A stretch of DNA of 55,331 nucleotides from DASYGT01 sp035999365 (GCA_035999365.1 DASYGT010000029.1:1-55331), one strand, 5' to 3'; counted from the first letter of the stretch, positions 43,707 through 52,162 are shown. Numbers and translations are program-made. Notes: generated by a model not told the origin, from the sequence alone.

Positions 43707-45169
43707 GACGCCCCCTCGGCGACGAGCTTCGTCTCGAGATATTCCTCGAAACCGGCGACACCCATCTCGCGCCCGACGCCAGACTGCTTGTAGCCGCCGA
43801 ACGGCGCGTCGGCCGAGAACCAGACGCCGCCGTTGACGCTGATCGTTCCGGTGCGGATGCGGGCCGCGACATCGTGCGCCCGCTGCGGATCCGCGGACGT
43901 CACGGCGCCGGACAGTCCGTACGGCGAATCGTTCGCGATCCGGACGGCGTCGTCGTCACCGTCGTGCGCAAGGACCACGAGAACAGGGCCGAAGATCTCC
44001 TCCTGCGCCGCCCGGGATGAATTGTCCAGGCCGGCGATGACGGTAGGGGTGATCCAGAAGCCGTTCGGACGGTCGTCGGGGCGCCCGCCCCCGACGGCGA
44101 AGGTGCCGCCGTCGGCCTGCGCCGACGCGAGGTAACCCTCGACGCGCTCACGCTGCTGCGCATTGATCAACGGTCCGCAGATGGTCTGCGGGTCGCTCGG
44201 GTCACCGAACGGCACATGCGCCATCGTGCTCGCGGCGATCTCGACGGCCTCGTCGTAGCGGCTGCGAGGAACGACGAGGCGGGTCGTCAGCGCGCACCCC
44301 TGGCCTGCGTGCATGCATACGCTGAATGCCGCGATACCGGCACCTGCACCGATATCGCCGTCGTCGAGGACGATCGCGGCCGACTTGCCGCCGAGCTCGA
44401 GAAACACGCGCTTGAGGGTGGCTGCCGCGGAGGTCATCACCGCGCGCCCGGTCGCGGTCGAGCCGGTGAAGGAAACCAGGTCGACGCGAGGGTCAGCCGT
44501 GAGCATCGCGCCGGCATCGTGACGGCTCGAGGTGACGACGTTGAAGACCCCGGGTGGCAGGTCGGTGCACTCTGCGGCCAGCCGCCCCAGCTCGGCCGCG
44601 ACCCACGGTGTGTCCGGTGCCGGTTTGAGCACGACGGTGTTCCCGGCGGCGAGGGCAGGAACGATCTTCGCGAGGTTGATCTGGTTCGGGAAGTTCCACG
44701 GCGTGATCGCGGCGACCACGCCGACCGCTTCGCGGCGGATGCGCCGACGGGTCGGGATTCCCATAGGACTGGCATCGGGCAGTTGCTGCTCCCACTCGTA
44801 ACCGTCGGCCAAGGCGATCGTCCACGCCATCGACTCGACGGGTACGTCGTACTGGGGTCCCGCGGTCAGTGCGGCCGGAGCGCCCGCCTCCGCGGTCGTG
44901 AGAGCGCGCATGGACGGCGCGTTGTCGACGAGTGCCTGATGGAGCTGGCGCAGGCATCGAACCCGGAACGCGTGATCGGTCGACCAAGCGGTCCGGTCGA
45001 AGGCGCGTCGCGCGGCGTCGATGGCCGCCGTGACGTCTGCAGGACTCGCGTCGGGTGCGGCACCGATCACAGCCTCGGTGGCCGGGTCGACGATGTCGAA
45101 GATCGAACCGTCGGAGGATCCGCGAAGCTTTCCGTCGAGAAACAGCTGAGCAGGCGGTGTAGACAACAT
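43703..45169 (-). CDS. Aldehyde dehydrogenase
   Basis: The 488-residue NAD(P)-dependent enzyme has the active Glu in VFLELGGKSAAIV, the catalytic Cys in MHAGQGCALTTRL, PWNFPNQINLAKIVPALAAG and FGPVLVVLAHDGDDDAVRIAN (split). It would oxidise aldehydes from the alcohol and P450 steps of the cluster; counterpart of aldA (Rv0768). ATG start; the stop overlaps the SDR start. Substrate not deducible. Confidence 0.9.
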   Translation of the reverse strand: MLSTPPAQLFLDGKLRGSSDGSIFDIVDPATEAVIGAAPDASPADVTAAIDAARRAFDRTAWSTDHAFRVRCLRQLHQALVDNAPSMRALTTAEAGAPAALTAGPQYDVPVESMAWTIALADGYEWEQQLPDASPMGIPTRRRIRREAVGVVAAITPWNFPNQINLAKIVPALAAGNTVVLKPAPDTPWVAAELGRLAAECTDLPPGVFNVVTSSRHDAGAMLTADPRVDLVSFTGSTATGRAVMTSAAATLKRVFLELGGKSAAIVLDDGDIGAGAGIAAFSVCMHAGQGCALTTRLVVPRSRYDEAVEIAASTMAHVPFGDPSDPQTICGPLINAQQRERVEGYLASAQADGGTFAVGGGRPDDRPNGFWITPTVIAGLDNSSRAAQEEIFGPVLVVLAHDGDDDAVRIANDSPYGLSGAVTSADPQRAHDVAARIRTGTISVNGGVWFSADAPFGGYKQSGVGREMGVAGFEEYLETKLVAEGAS

Positions 45170-45183
45170 CGTGTCGGCTCTTC

Positions 45184-45744
45184 TCAGTCCGTCGGGACGG
45201 GCCAGATCGGCGCCGGTAGGTCGGCCATGGCGTAGTGCCCGGGCAGTCCGGCTGCGACCATCTCGAATCGCTTCTGCATCGACGGCGTGATGTTGCCGTC
45301 CTTGATCACGCGCATGATCGTGCTTGTCACGCTCGCCATGTCGAAGAAGTCACGCTGCCACGACCACTGCATGCCGCCGGCGTACCGGAACCAGCTCCCG
45401 CCGATGCCCGCGACTTCATAGGGCGAGCCCGCCGGATCGGTGACCGTCGACACCTGACGCCAGAAGCCCACGCACATACCTTGCGCGTCGTCGATGACAG
45501 CGCTCACGTACGGGTACGACCAGCCGTCGAAGCCGACCATCTCGAAGCCGAGGGCCCAGTCACGGATCTCATCGCGTCCGACCGCCATGAAATGCTCGTC
45601 GGGCTGGTACATCCAGCCGTAGGTGGCGTCTTCGGTGTAGTACTCGGCCAGGGGCGTCCAGTCACCGATGTCCTGAGCGTGCTGGTTGACCGCGATCCAG
45701 CGGCGCCACATCTCATCGAGCTCGTCACGAGCGAATGCCGACAT
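45184..45744 (-). CDS. SnoaL/NTF2-like protein
   Basis: The 186-residue protein has the cone-shaped NTF2 fold pattern: DELDEMWRRWIAVNQHAQDIGDW at the N-terminus, YTEDATYGWMYQPDEHFMAVGRDEIRDW (split) and GGSWFRYAGG. Such proteins are often isomerases, hydratases or cyclases for steroids and polyketides, or merely bind. It is longer than mycobacterial Rv0760c (about 139 residues), so the relationship is only by fold and location. GGAGGAT precedes the ATG 45744. Within the cyp51 operon between ferredoxin and aldehyde dehydrogenase. Confidence 0.78.
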   Translation of the reverse strand: MSAFARDELDEMWRRWIAVNQHAQDIGDWTPLAEYYTEDATYGWMYQPDEHFMAVGRDEIRDWALGFEMVGFDGWSYPYVSAVIDDAQGMCVGFWRQVSTVTDPAGSPYEVAGIGGSWFRYAGGMQWSWQRDFFDMASVTSTIMRVIKDGNITPSMQKRFEMVAAGLPGHYAMADLPAPIWPVPTD

Positions 45745-45763
45745 CCGGTGATCCTCCGCAGGT

Positions 45764-45961
45764 TCAGTCGTGGACGCTGAGCGCCATGGTCGGGCAGAAG
45801 CGCACTGCACGGGCAACGGACTCGCGATGCGTGTCGTTCGGCTCCGGGTCGAGGATGCGGACGGTGTCGCCCACCTTGCTGTCGAACGCAAAGACGGTTG
45901 GGTCCTCGAGCACGCACATCGCATGCCCCTGGCACAGCTCGACGTCAGCCTGCACCCTCAT
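45764..45961 (-). CDS. 3Fe-4S/4Fe-4S-type ferredoxin with CxxHxxC motif
   Basis: The 65-residue protein reads LCQGHAMC then FCPTMALSV at the end: a CxxHxxC...CP arrangement with His in place of the middle Cys, as in P450-associated ferredoxins of mycobacteria. It most likely donates electrons to CYP51, whose gene is upstream (ATGA overlap). Acidic overall, as expected for a P450 redox partner. Confidence 0.9.
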   Translation of the reverse strand: MRVQADVELCQGHAMCVLEDPTVFAFDSKVGDTVRILDPEPNDTHRESVARAVRFCPTMALSVHD

Positions 45962-47310
45962 TGCCCGGCCCGCCGCCGGTACCTGACGACGCACGGTTGC
46001 GCGAGCTGTATCACCATCTTCGAGGTGTCGTCGCGGTACGTCTCGGATGGCTGCGCCATGTCGAATTCGTACCGCTGCAGAATCACCGAGAAGATCGCCT
46101 TGAGCTGCATCATGGCGAATGCCGAGCCGACGCACCGGTGGCGACCAGCCCCGAACGGGATCCACGTCCACCGATTGACGAGATCTTCCTGGCGCGGCTC
46201 GAGGTAGCGGGCGGGGTCGAACCGATCCGGCTGCGGGAAGTCCTCGGCGATGCGGTTCGAGATCGCCGGGCTCGCCGCAACCATGGCTCCGGCCGGAATG
46301 GTGAACGGACCGACATCGAGTGCCTCCTTCACCACCCGTAGCAACAGGATGAGCGGCGGATGCAGCCGCAGTGCCTCCTTGACCGCCGCCTCGAGTCGTG
46401 GAATTTCACGCAGCGCCTGGAAGGAGACCTCGCTGCCGTCGGCGTACAGGTCGTCCAGCTCGGCGACAACGTCCTTCATCACTTCGGGGTTGCGCAGCAG
46501 TTCGATCAGCGTCCACGCCGCGGTGCCCGAGCTCGTGTGGTGCCCGGCGAACATCATCGAGATGAACATGCCCGTGATCTCGTCGGTGCTGAACGTGGGC
46601 GTTCCCTCGTCGCCGCGCAAGGAGACGAGCACGTCGAGCATGTCGCGCTCGTCGCGAGTCGGCGCGGGCTGTGCGGCGCGCCTGTCGATGATGTCCTGGA
46701 CGAGGGCGACGAGTCCCAACCGGGCGCGGTCACGCGCGGCGAAACTCTCGATCGGTGCGTACGGATCGACGTAGGCGATCGCATCGGTGCCGCGCTCGAG
46801 ATCGTGGTACAGCCGCGCGAACCGCGAATCCAACTCCTCGCGGAATCGCGGGCCGATCAGGCATGAGGACGTGGTGTAGATCGTCAGCTCCGCGAACCAG
46901 TCGAGCAGGTCGATCTCGCCCGCGTCGCCCCACGCCGACACCATGCGTTCGATCTCGTGCTGGATCGTCGCCGCATGCCCCTTCATCTGCTCTCCACGCA
47001 GTGCTTGGTTGCGCAGCATGTCCTTGCGACGCTCGGGAGAGGCGTCGAAGACCACGCCCTTGCCGAAGATCGGTGTCATGAACGGATAGGCCTCAGCCTG
47101 ATCGAGCACCTCCTCGGGCGCGCGGAAGAACACCTCGTTCGCCTCCGCACCGGTGACCAGCACGACGTCGCGCCCAGCGAGGTCGAACGTCCCGACGTCA
47201 CCACACTCCGCACGGACCCGGCGCAGCAGCCCGACCGGGTCGCGCCGCAGTTCCTCGAGGTGACCGTTGTCGTCCGGCACAGTGATCGAGACCCGGGGTG
47301 CTGCGGTCAT
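45958..47310 (-). CDS. cyp51: CYP51 sterol 14-alpha-demethylase-type P450
   Basis: The 450-residue P450 matches bacterial CYP51 at length: AYPFMTPIFGKGVVFDASPE near residue 75, GMFISMMFAGHHTSSGTAAW (I helix with the AGHHTSSG motif), EALRLHPPL (ExxR), and WIPFGAGRHRCVGSAFAMMQ (haem Cys). This sequence closely follows remembered M. tuberculosis CYP51 (Rv0764c), which demethylates lanosterol-like sterols. Bacterial physiological substrate is unknown. Upstream SDR and downstream ferredoxin overlap it by ATGA. Confidence 0.95.
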   Translation of the reverse strand: MTAAPRVSITVPDDNGHLEELRRDPVGLLRRVRAECGDVGTFDLAGRDVVLVTGAEANEVFFRAPEEVLDQAEAYPFMTPIFGKGVVFDASPERRKDMLRNQALRGEQMKGHAATIQHEIERMVSAWGDAGEIDLLDWFAELTIYTTSSCLIGPRFREELDSRFARLYHDLERGTDAIAYVDPYAPIESFAARDRARLGLVALVQDIIDRRAAQPAPTRDERDMLDVLVSLRGDEGTPTFSTDEITGMFISMMFAGHHTSSGTAAWTLIELLRNPEVMKDVVAELDDLYADGSEVSFQALREIPRLEAAVKEALRLHPPLILLLRVVKEALDVGPFTIPAGAMVAASPAISNRIAEDFPQPDRFDPARYLEPRQEDLVNRWTWIPFGAGRHRCVGSAFAMMQLKAIFSVILQRYEFDMAQPSETYRDDTSKMVIQLAQPCVVRYRRRAGQ

Positions 47311-48110
47311 GACGGCTTCCCCGACTTCTCCGACCTCTCCACGGGAGCCTCCGGTTGCACCTCGACGACGGACAGATAGCTGCCCTTCGGCATCGAGACG
47401 ACGTTCAGGATCGCCTGGGCCATGTGCACGTCCAGCAGGAACCCGGTGTGGCGGGCGAGACCGAAGGCCTTCCACGACTCCACCACCGCGATGACTTGCT
47501 CCGGGTCCCATTCGCTGGCGATCTCCGTGAAGGTCGGCCCCGGCCGAACCATGCACACCCGCACACCGGTGCCCTCCAGTTCCATGCGGGCTACGGTGGC
47601 CAACCCCTCGAGGCCCCACTTGCCGCTCACGTAGCCGGCGACACCCGGACGTGGGTTCGGCACGACGTCGGATGACACGACCACGAAGTCACCGTGGGCG
47701 CGCTCGACCATGCCCGGGACGAACGCGCGGAGCAGGCGGTGGGCACCCAAAATGCTCACGTCGATCTCGGCGGCGATGGCCGCGGTGTCTGCTCGCAGGA
47801 TCGGCGCGGGAACGATCGTGCCTGCGTTCGCGATCACCACGTCGACGTCGCCGAGCTCATCGGTGACGGCGCGTGCAAATTCCGTCACCGATACCTCGCT
47901 CGTGACGTCCAAGGTGTGTGCAACTGCTTCACCGCCGGCCTCGCGGATCTGCGCTGCGACCTTCTCGCACCGGTCGAGTCGACGCGCTCCCACGGCGACA
48001 GGGAACCCGGCGGCGCCAAGCGCGACTGCCGTGGCCGCACCGATGCCCGACGAGGCACCGGCCACGACGGCCGGACGGCGCTCAGGGTGAGGCGGGAAGC
48101 GTCGGCTCAT
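47307..48110 (-). CDS. Short-chain dehydrogenase upstream of cyp51
   Basis: The 267-residue SDR has VVAGASSGIGAATAVALG (cofactor loop), VIANAGTIVPAP, VVVSSDVVPNPRPG (Ser) and GYVSGKWGLEGL (YxxxK). C-terminal region differs from FabG types. It corresponds in place to Rv0765c and probably oxidises or reduces a steroid or related alcohol. Start overlaps the CYP123-like stop and its stop overlaps the cyp51 start. Confidence 0.88.
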   Translation of the reverse strand: MSRRFPPHPERRPAVVAGASSGIGAATAVALGAAGFPVAVGARRLDRCEKVAAQIREAGGEAVAHTLDVTSEVSVTEFARAVTDELGDVDVVIANAGTIVPAPILRADTAAIAAEIDVSILGAHRLLRAFVPGMVERAHGDFVVVSSDVVPNPRPGVAGYVSGKWGLEGLATVARMELEGTGVRVCMVRPGPTFTEIASEWDPEQVIAVVESWKAFGLARHTGFLLDVHMAQAILNVVSMPKGSYLSVVEVQPEAPVERSEKSGKPS

Positions 48111-49300
48111 CGGGGCACCACGGTCACCGGCAGGTGCGCGAAGCCCCGGACGTTGATCGAATGCACCCGCTGCGCGCCGGACTCGTCGATCTCGAATCCA
48201 CCGATGCGCTGCACGAATTCATCGAGGGCCAGGTTGGCCTCGAGGCGGGCGAGGTTCGCGCCGAGACAGTAGTGCCGCCCGCCTCCGAAGCTGATCGTCT
48301 GTGTCGTGTCACGGCCGATGCGATAGGTCGAAGCGTCGGGAAACACGTCGTCGTCGCGATTGCCGGAGCCGATCAGCAGCAACAACTGCGAGCCGGCAGG
48401 CGCCCGCTCGTCGCCGACCTGGACGTCTTCCAGCAGATAGCGCGCAAGCGCCTGCGTCGACGGGTCGTAACGCAGCGTCTCCTCCACCCACAGCGGCACC
48501 TGTGCCGCGTCTGCCATGACCGGCACGAGCTCGTCGGGGTAGCGCGCGCCCCAGTACACGCAGTTGCCGAGGAGCTTGGTCGTCGTTTCGTTTCCAGCGA
48601 CGATCATCAGGAACAGGAAGGCGACGATCTCGGAGTCGGCGAGCCGGTCGCCGTCGGAATCGGCGACCGCGGCGAGGGCAGAGGTGAGGTCGTCGGCCGG
48701 CGCTCGCCGCCGTTCGGCGAGCAGGTCCTGGTAGTAGCCGAACAGTGTGATTGCTGCGTCGACACCTTCGGGCGGGACGTCACGCGAGCCTTCGGTGCGG
48801 TGGACCAACAGGTCCGAAAGGCGGCGCAGTTCGGCGCGATCGGACGAAGGCACGCCGACCAGTTCGGAGATCACGTCCATCGGTAGCTTGCCCGCGAAGT
48901 CGTCGATGAGGTCGAAGCTGCCGCGCTCCACGAGCTCGTCCAGGTACGACGCCGCGATCGCCCTGATGCTCGGTTCGAGATCGCGCACCCGTCGCGGCGT
49001 GAAACCGCGTGAGACGAGAGCACGCAGCCGCGTCTGGTCGGGCGGGTCCATCGCGAGGAACGACATTGCGTAGTGAGCGTTCGGTCCCCACGCGGACGGG
49101 TCGAGTGAGACACCCATCCGGTTCGAGTACGTCGCCTCGGCTCGGAAGGCCGCCACGATGTCGGCATGCCGCGACAGAGCCCAGAAGCCGTGCGTCTGGT
49201 TGTGGTAGAGCGGTGTGTGCGTGCGCAGCTGCTGGTAGTACGGATACGGGTCGTCCTGGACGGCGTAGTCGTACGGGTCGTACTCGAGGAGCGCCGTCAC
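48107..49300 (-). CDS. Cytochrome P450 (CYP123-like)
   Basis: The 397-residue P450 shows FLFLMIVAGNETTTKLLGN (I helix), EETLRYDPSTQAL (ExxR) and ISFGGGRHYCLGANLARLEA (haem Cys). By place (between TetR and SDR before cyp51) it matches cyp123 (Rv0766c). Substrate unknown. GTG 49300 overlaps the TetR stop (GTGA); a longer frame to 49402 is antisense shadow. Confidence 0.88.
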   Translation of the reverse strand: MTALLEYDPYDYAVQDDPYPYYQQLRTHTPLYHNQTHGFWALSRHADIVAAFRAEATYSNRMGVSLDPSAWGPNAHYAMSFLAMDPPDQTRLRALVSRGFTPRRVRDLEPSIRAIAASYLDELVERGSFDLIDDFAGKLPMDVISELVGVPSSDRAELRRLSDLLVHRTEGSRDVPPEGVDAAITLFGYYQDLLAERRRAPADDLTSALAAVADSDGDRLADSEIVAFLFLMIVAGNETTTKLLGNCVYWGARYPDELVPVMADAAQVPLWVEETLRYDPSTQALARYLLEDVQVGDERAPAGSQLLLLIGSGNRDDDVFPDASTYRIGRDTTQTISFGGGRHYCLGANLARLEANLALDEFVQRIGGFEIDESGAQRVHSINVRGFAHLPVTVVPR

Positions 49301-49884
49301 TGCGGTTCGCCGAGGATCAATCGCGCCGCCCGGGCAAGGCGGGCGCCCATCTGCTCGAAGCGGGCGTGCCCCATGCCGGCCTGCAGCATGGCCCCGGACC
49401 ACGCAAGCGTGAGCAGATCGAGCACGCCGTCGCCGGCCTGCGGGCCGAGCGCGTCGGCGATACGAGCGTTGATCTCGGTGCCGATCATCACCCGCAGCTC
49501 TTTCACATCCGGTTCCGTGCCGAGCAGCGCCGACGTCGTCGCGGCGGCGAGTTCAGGCTCGTGGGCCAGGAAGGTCGCAAGATCCTCGAAGACCGCCGTG
49601 ACGCGATCCAGCGGCGAGCTCATGCTCACCTCGATGCGGGGCCGTTCGGTGAGGCGCCGCCAGAAAATCTCGGCGATGAGGTGATTCTTCGAAGAGAAGT
49701 AGGTGTAGGCAGTGGCCGGGGCGACCGTGGCACGGCTGGCCACGCTGCGTACCGTCAGGCCGTCGTAGCCGACCGACCGCAGTTCCTCGAGGGCGGCGGC
49801 GGCGACCCGTTCGACGGTCTCGGCCTGCCGCGGATTGAAGGCGCGCCGGGTGGCATTCGAGACAGGCACGCCGGAACTGGACAT
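49297..49884 (-). CDS. TetR-family regulator of the cyp operon
   Basis: The 195-residue protein has the TetR HTH (GYDGLTVRSVASRATVAPATAYTYFSSKNHLIAEIF, in part) and a C-terminal ligand domain. It begins the operon, overlapping the first P450 by four bases, and faces a divergent P450 across 29 bp, so it probably controls both. Matches Rv0767c in location. The ligand may be a sterol or acyl-CoA (inference). Confidence 0.88.
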   Translation of the reverse strand: MSSSGVPVSNATRRAFNPRQAETVERVAAAALEELRSVGYDGLTVRSVASRATVAPATAYTYFSSKNHLIAEIFWRRLTERPRIEVSMSSPLDRVTAVFEDLATFLAHEPELAAATTSALLGTEPDVKELRVMIGTEINARIADALGPQAGDGVLDLLTLAWSGAMLQAGMGHARFEQMGARLARAARLILGEPQ

Positions 49885-49888
49885 GTGT

Positions 49889-49905
49889 CCAGACAGTAGT
49901 CTAGG
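49889..49905. promoter_or_regulatory. Inverted repeat and -10 in the TetR/CYP142 divergent region
   Basis: CCAGAC-AGTA-GTCTAGG (49889-49905) is an imperfect palindrome. TAGGTT (49902-49907) overlaps its right arm and is followed by six bases and the ATG 49914, so a bound TetR would cover the -10 of the P450. On the other strand TACTGT lies eight bases before the TetR ATG. Seen directly; regulator inferred. Confidence 0.45.
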
Positions 49906-49913
49906 TTACTCGG

Positions 49914-51122
49914 ATGACGCAAGCTCCCGGCGAACTCGGCATCGACTTGATGAGCGGCGGATTCTTCGCTGCCGATCCGTATCCCGCCTTCGCGTGGATG
50001 CGTGCGAACGCGCCGGTCTATTACGACGAGGCAAACGATCTGTGGGCGCTGGCGGCGTACCGCGACGTGAAGGCAGCGGGCGCGGACCCTGCGACATTCT
50101 CCAACGCCGGCGGAGCGCGGCCGAAATACCCGCCCCTTCCGATGATGATCGATTTCGACGCGCCCGAACATCACCGCCGGCGCCGCCTGGTCAGCGCCGG
50201 CTTCACCCCCCGGCGCGTCGCGGCACTCGAGGAACACGTTCGGAGGATCTGCGACGACGTGATCGACGAGGTATGCGAGCAGGGGTCCTGCGATTTCGTC
50301 CGCGACATCGCCGCACCGCTGCCGCTGAACATGATCGGAGACCTGCTCGGCGTCGCGCGCGAAGATCGCGCCGACCTGCTGCGCTGGTCCGAAGACATGT
50401 TGCGCTCGCAGGGCGACCCCGATCCCGAAGCCATGAACGCGGCCATGACGGCGTTCGTCGAGTACACGACCTACATGGGGCCGGTGCTGGACGATCGACG
50501 GCGCAGCGGCGCCGAGGACGACCTCGTCGGCATCCTCGTCCAGGCCGAGATCGACGGAGACCGGCTCGACCAGGATTCGCTGATCACCGAGACGCTGCTC
50601 ATCCTCATCGGTGGTGACGAGACCACGCGACATGTGATCAGCGGCGGCATGCTCGCATTGCAGGAGCACCCGGACCAGCTCGCGCGGCTGCGCTCACACC
50701 CGTCGGGGCTGGGCACCGCAGTCGAGGAGATGCTGCGGTGGGTGACACCGATCAAGAACATGGCCCGGCTCACGACACGCCAGGTCGAGGTCTCGGGAAC
50801 GGAGATTCCGGAGGACGTCGAGGTGTTGCTGCTCTACCCGTCGGCGAACCGCGACGAGACGGTGTTCAACGCGCCCGACGCCTTCGATGTTGCCCGCGAC
50901 CCGAATCCGCATCTCGCTTTCGGCTTCGGCTCGCACTTCTGCCTCGGCAACCAGCTCGCACGCATCGAGCTTCGCGTGATGTTCGAGCAGCTGCTCGCCC
51001 GGCTTCCCGATCTGGCGCTCGCCGAGCCGGGGCCATTCACCCTGCGGCCGTCAAACTTCATCAGCGGTGTCGAGGCGATGCCGATGACCTTCACACCGGG
51101 CAGACGAGTTCGTCCAGTCTGA
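49914..51122 (+). CDS. Cytochrome P450 of CYP142 type (steroid C26 oxidase-like)
   Basis: The 402-residue P450 matches remembered CYP142 (Rv3518c) in many segments: FSNAGGARP...LPMMIDFDAPEHHRRRRLVSAGFTPRRV (in parts), ETLLILIGGDETTRHVISGG (I helix), VEEMLRWVTPIKNMARL (ExxR nearby), and LAFGFGSHFCLGNQLARIEL (haem Cys). CYP142 hydroxylates the cholesterol side chain at C26/27. Divergent from the TetR-cyp51 operon, likely leaderless. Family level is confident; steroid specificity is inferred. Confidence 0.85.
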   Translation: MTQAPGELGIDLMSGGFFAADPYPAFAWMRANAPVYYDEANDLWALAAYRDVKAAGADPATFSNAGGARPKYPPLPMMIDFDAPEHHRRRRLVSAGFTPRRVAALEEHVRRICDDVIDEVCEQGSCDFVRDIAAPLPLNMIGDLLGVAREDRADLLRWSEDMLRSQGDPDPEAMNAAMTAFVEYTTYMGPVLDDRRRSGAEDDLVGILVQAEIDGDRLDQDSLITETLLILIGGDETTRHVISGGMLALQEHPDQLARLRSHPSGLGTAVEEMLRWVTPIKNMARLTTRQVEVSGTEIPEDVEVLLLYPSANRDETVFNAPDAFDVARDPNPHLAFGFGSHFCLGNQLARIELRVMFEQLLARLPDLALAEPGPFTLRPSNFISGVEAMPMTFTPGRRVRPV

Positions 51123-51134
51123 CGCCCGCGGAGT

Positions 51135-51356
51135 TCAAGACTTCTTGGAACTTTTCTTGCCAATGCTCGGGAAACGCTTCTTTACGGCGGCCTTCACTTT
51201 TTTCTGTTCGGCCGGCGTCCCATTCTGGGCGACCCGTGCGAGCGCATTACGAGCGTGCGCCTTGTCCGGGATCGGATACTTGCGCTTTCCTGGCAACGCA
51301 AAAGACTTCTTACTCAGCTTCTTCCGTTTCTTCGTGCTGCTCAGATCCTTCGCCAT
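51135..51356 (-). CDS. Small lysine-rich protein (DUF6582-like)
   Basis: The 73-residue protein is strongly basic, with LSSTKKRKKLSKKSFALPG then KRKYPIPDKAHARNALARVAQ and a Lys-rich C-terminus (KKVKAAVKKRFPSIGKKSSK). The segment K-(Y)-P-I-x-D-x-x-H-A-R-N-A-L-x-R is known from prohead-protease/capsid-associated phage proteins, but as a free small protein it also occurs in actinobacterial chromosomes. Nucleic-acid binding is suggested by charge; function unknown. Converges on the CYP142-like gene. Confidence 0.7.
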   Translation of the reverse strand: MAKDLSSTKKRKKLSKKSFALPGKRKYPIPDKAHARNALARVAQNGTPAEQKKVKAAVKKRFPSIGKKSSKKS

Positions 51357-51412
51357 GGGTGAAGTGTTCCCGCCGCCGCGCTCCCCATCACGGCAATACT
51401 TGGACGGGCGGT

Positions 51413-52162
51413 TCAGTCCCGAGCGGGCGACACAGGAGGACGGATCCGGATGCCCTCTGCGGTCAGCCGATCGTCGTAAGCCGACGCGAGTTCGTGCAGG
51501 GCTTGTACACAGTCACCTGTGTAGGAAGGCCCGTGCATGAGACCCAGCGTCCGGGGTCCGAGCTCAGCGAGGGATCGGATGGTGGGACCGGTCGTCGGTG
51601 TCAGGCACGTCGCGCCGAAGACGTCTTCGGCCTCCAGCGCAGCGCCGGTGATCTCCTGTTCAGTCGAGGCCGGGCTCTCGCCAAGCGCCGTGAACAGGTC
51701 ACCACAGAGAAGGGTCGAGGTGGTCTCCTCGAAGAGAACTCCGGCGTCCCATCCGTGCGGGAGGTGGGGAGTCTCGATGCGCCGCAATCGCCGCTTTCCT
51801 GTCTCGATCACCTCTCCGTCCTGCAGCGGGCGCGGCGCGCGGTCGGCGAGATCGTTGACCGACACGATGCACCCCATCGCTCCGTGCGCCACCTCGGCGT
51901 TCGGGGCCGCGGCCAGCCATTGGTTCATCGACCCGCACTCGTCAGCCTCGACATGACCGAAGGTGATCCAACGCAACCGAGCGATCGGCATCACCTTCTC
52001 GACGGCCTCACTCACGAGCGGGAACAGAGCGCGCAATCCGGTGTGGAAGAGCAACGGCTCATCATCGACGACCAGGAACTGGTTGAACATGAAGTTTGCA
52101 TCGGCTATGAACGTCGACAGCCGGTAGATGTCAGGCGCAATCTCGTCGACCACTGTTTCCAT
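51413..52162 (-). CDS. MBL-fold protein of flavodiiron (ODP) type
   Basis: The 249-residue protein reads FGHVEADECGSMN, the H-x-E-x-D form of the metal motif found in flavodiiron oxygen/NO reductases instead of HxHxDH, but with Glu where FDPs have the next His. Further ligands are probably His in AHGAMGC, Asp in LLCGDLF and His in LMHGPSYTG. No flavodoxin domain follows. ATG 52162 follows AAGGGT. A stand-alone di-iron-like MBL domain of unknown substrate, perhaps for O2 or NO sensing or removal (inference). Confidence 0.75.
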   Translation of the reverse strand: METVVDEIAPDIYRLSTFIADANFMFNQFLVVDDEPLLFHTGLRALFPLVSEAVEKVMPIARLRWITFGHVEADECGSMNQWLAAAPNAEVAHGAMGCIVSVNDLADRAPRPLQDGEVIETGKRRLRRIETPHLPHGWDAGVLFEETTSTLLCGDLFTALGESPASTEQEITGAALEAEDVFGATCLTPTTGPTIRSLAELGPRTLGLMHGPSYTGDCVQALHELASAYDDRLTAEGIRIRPPVSPARD

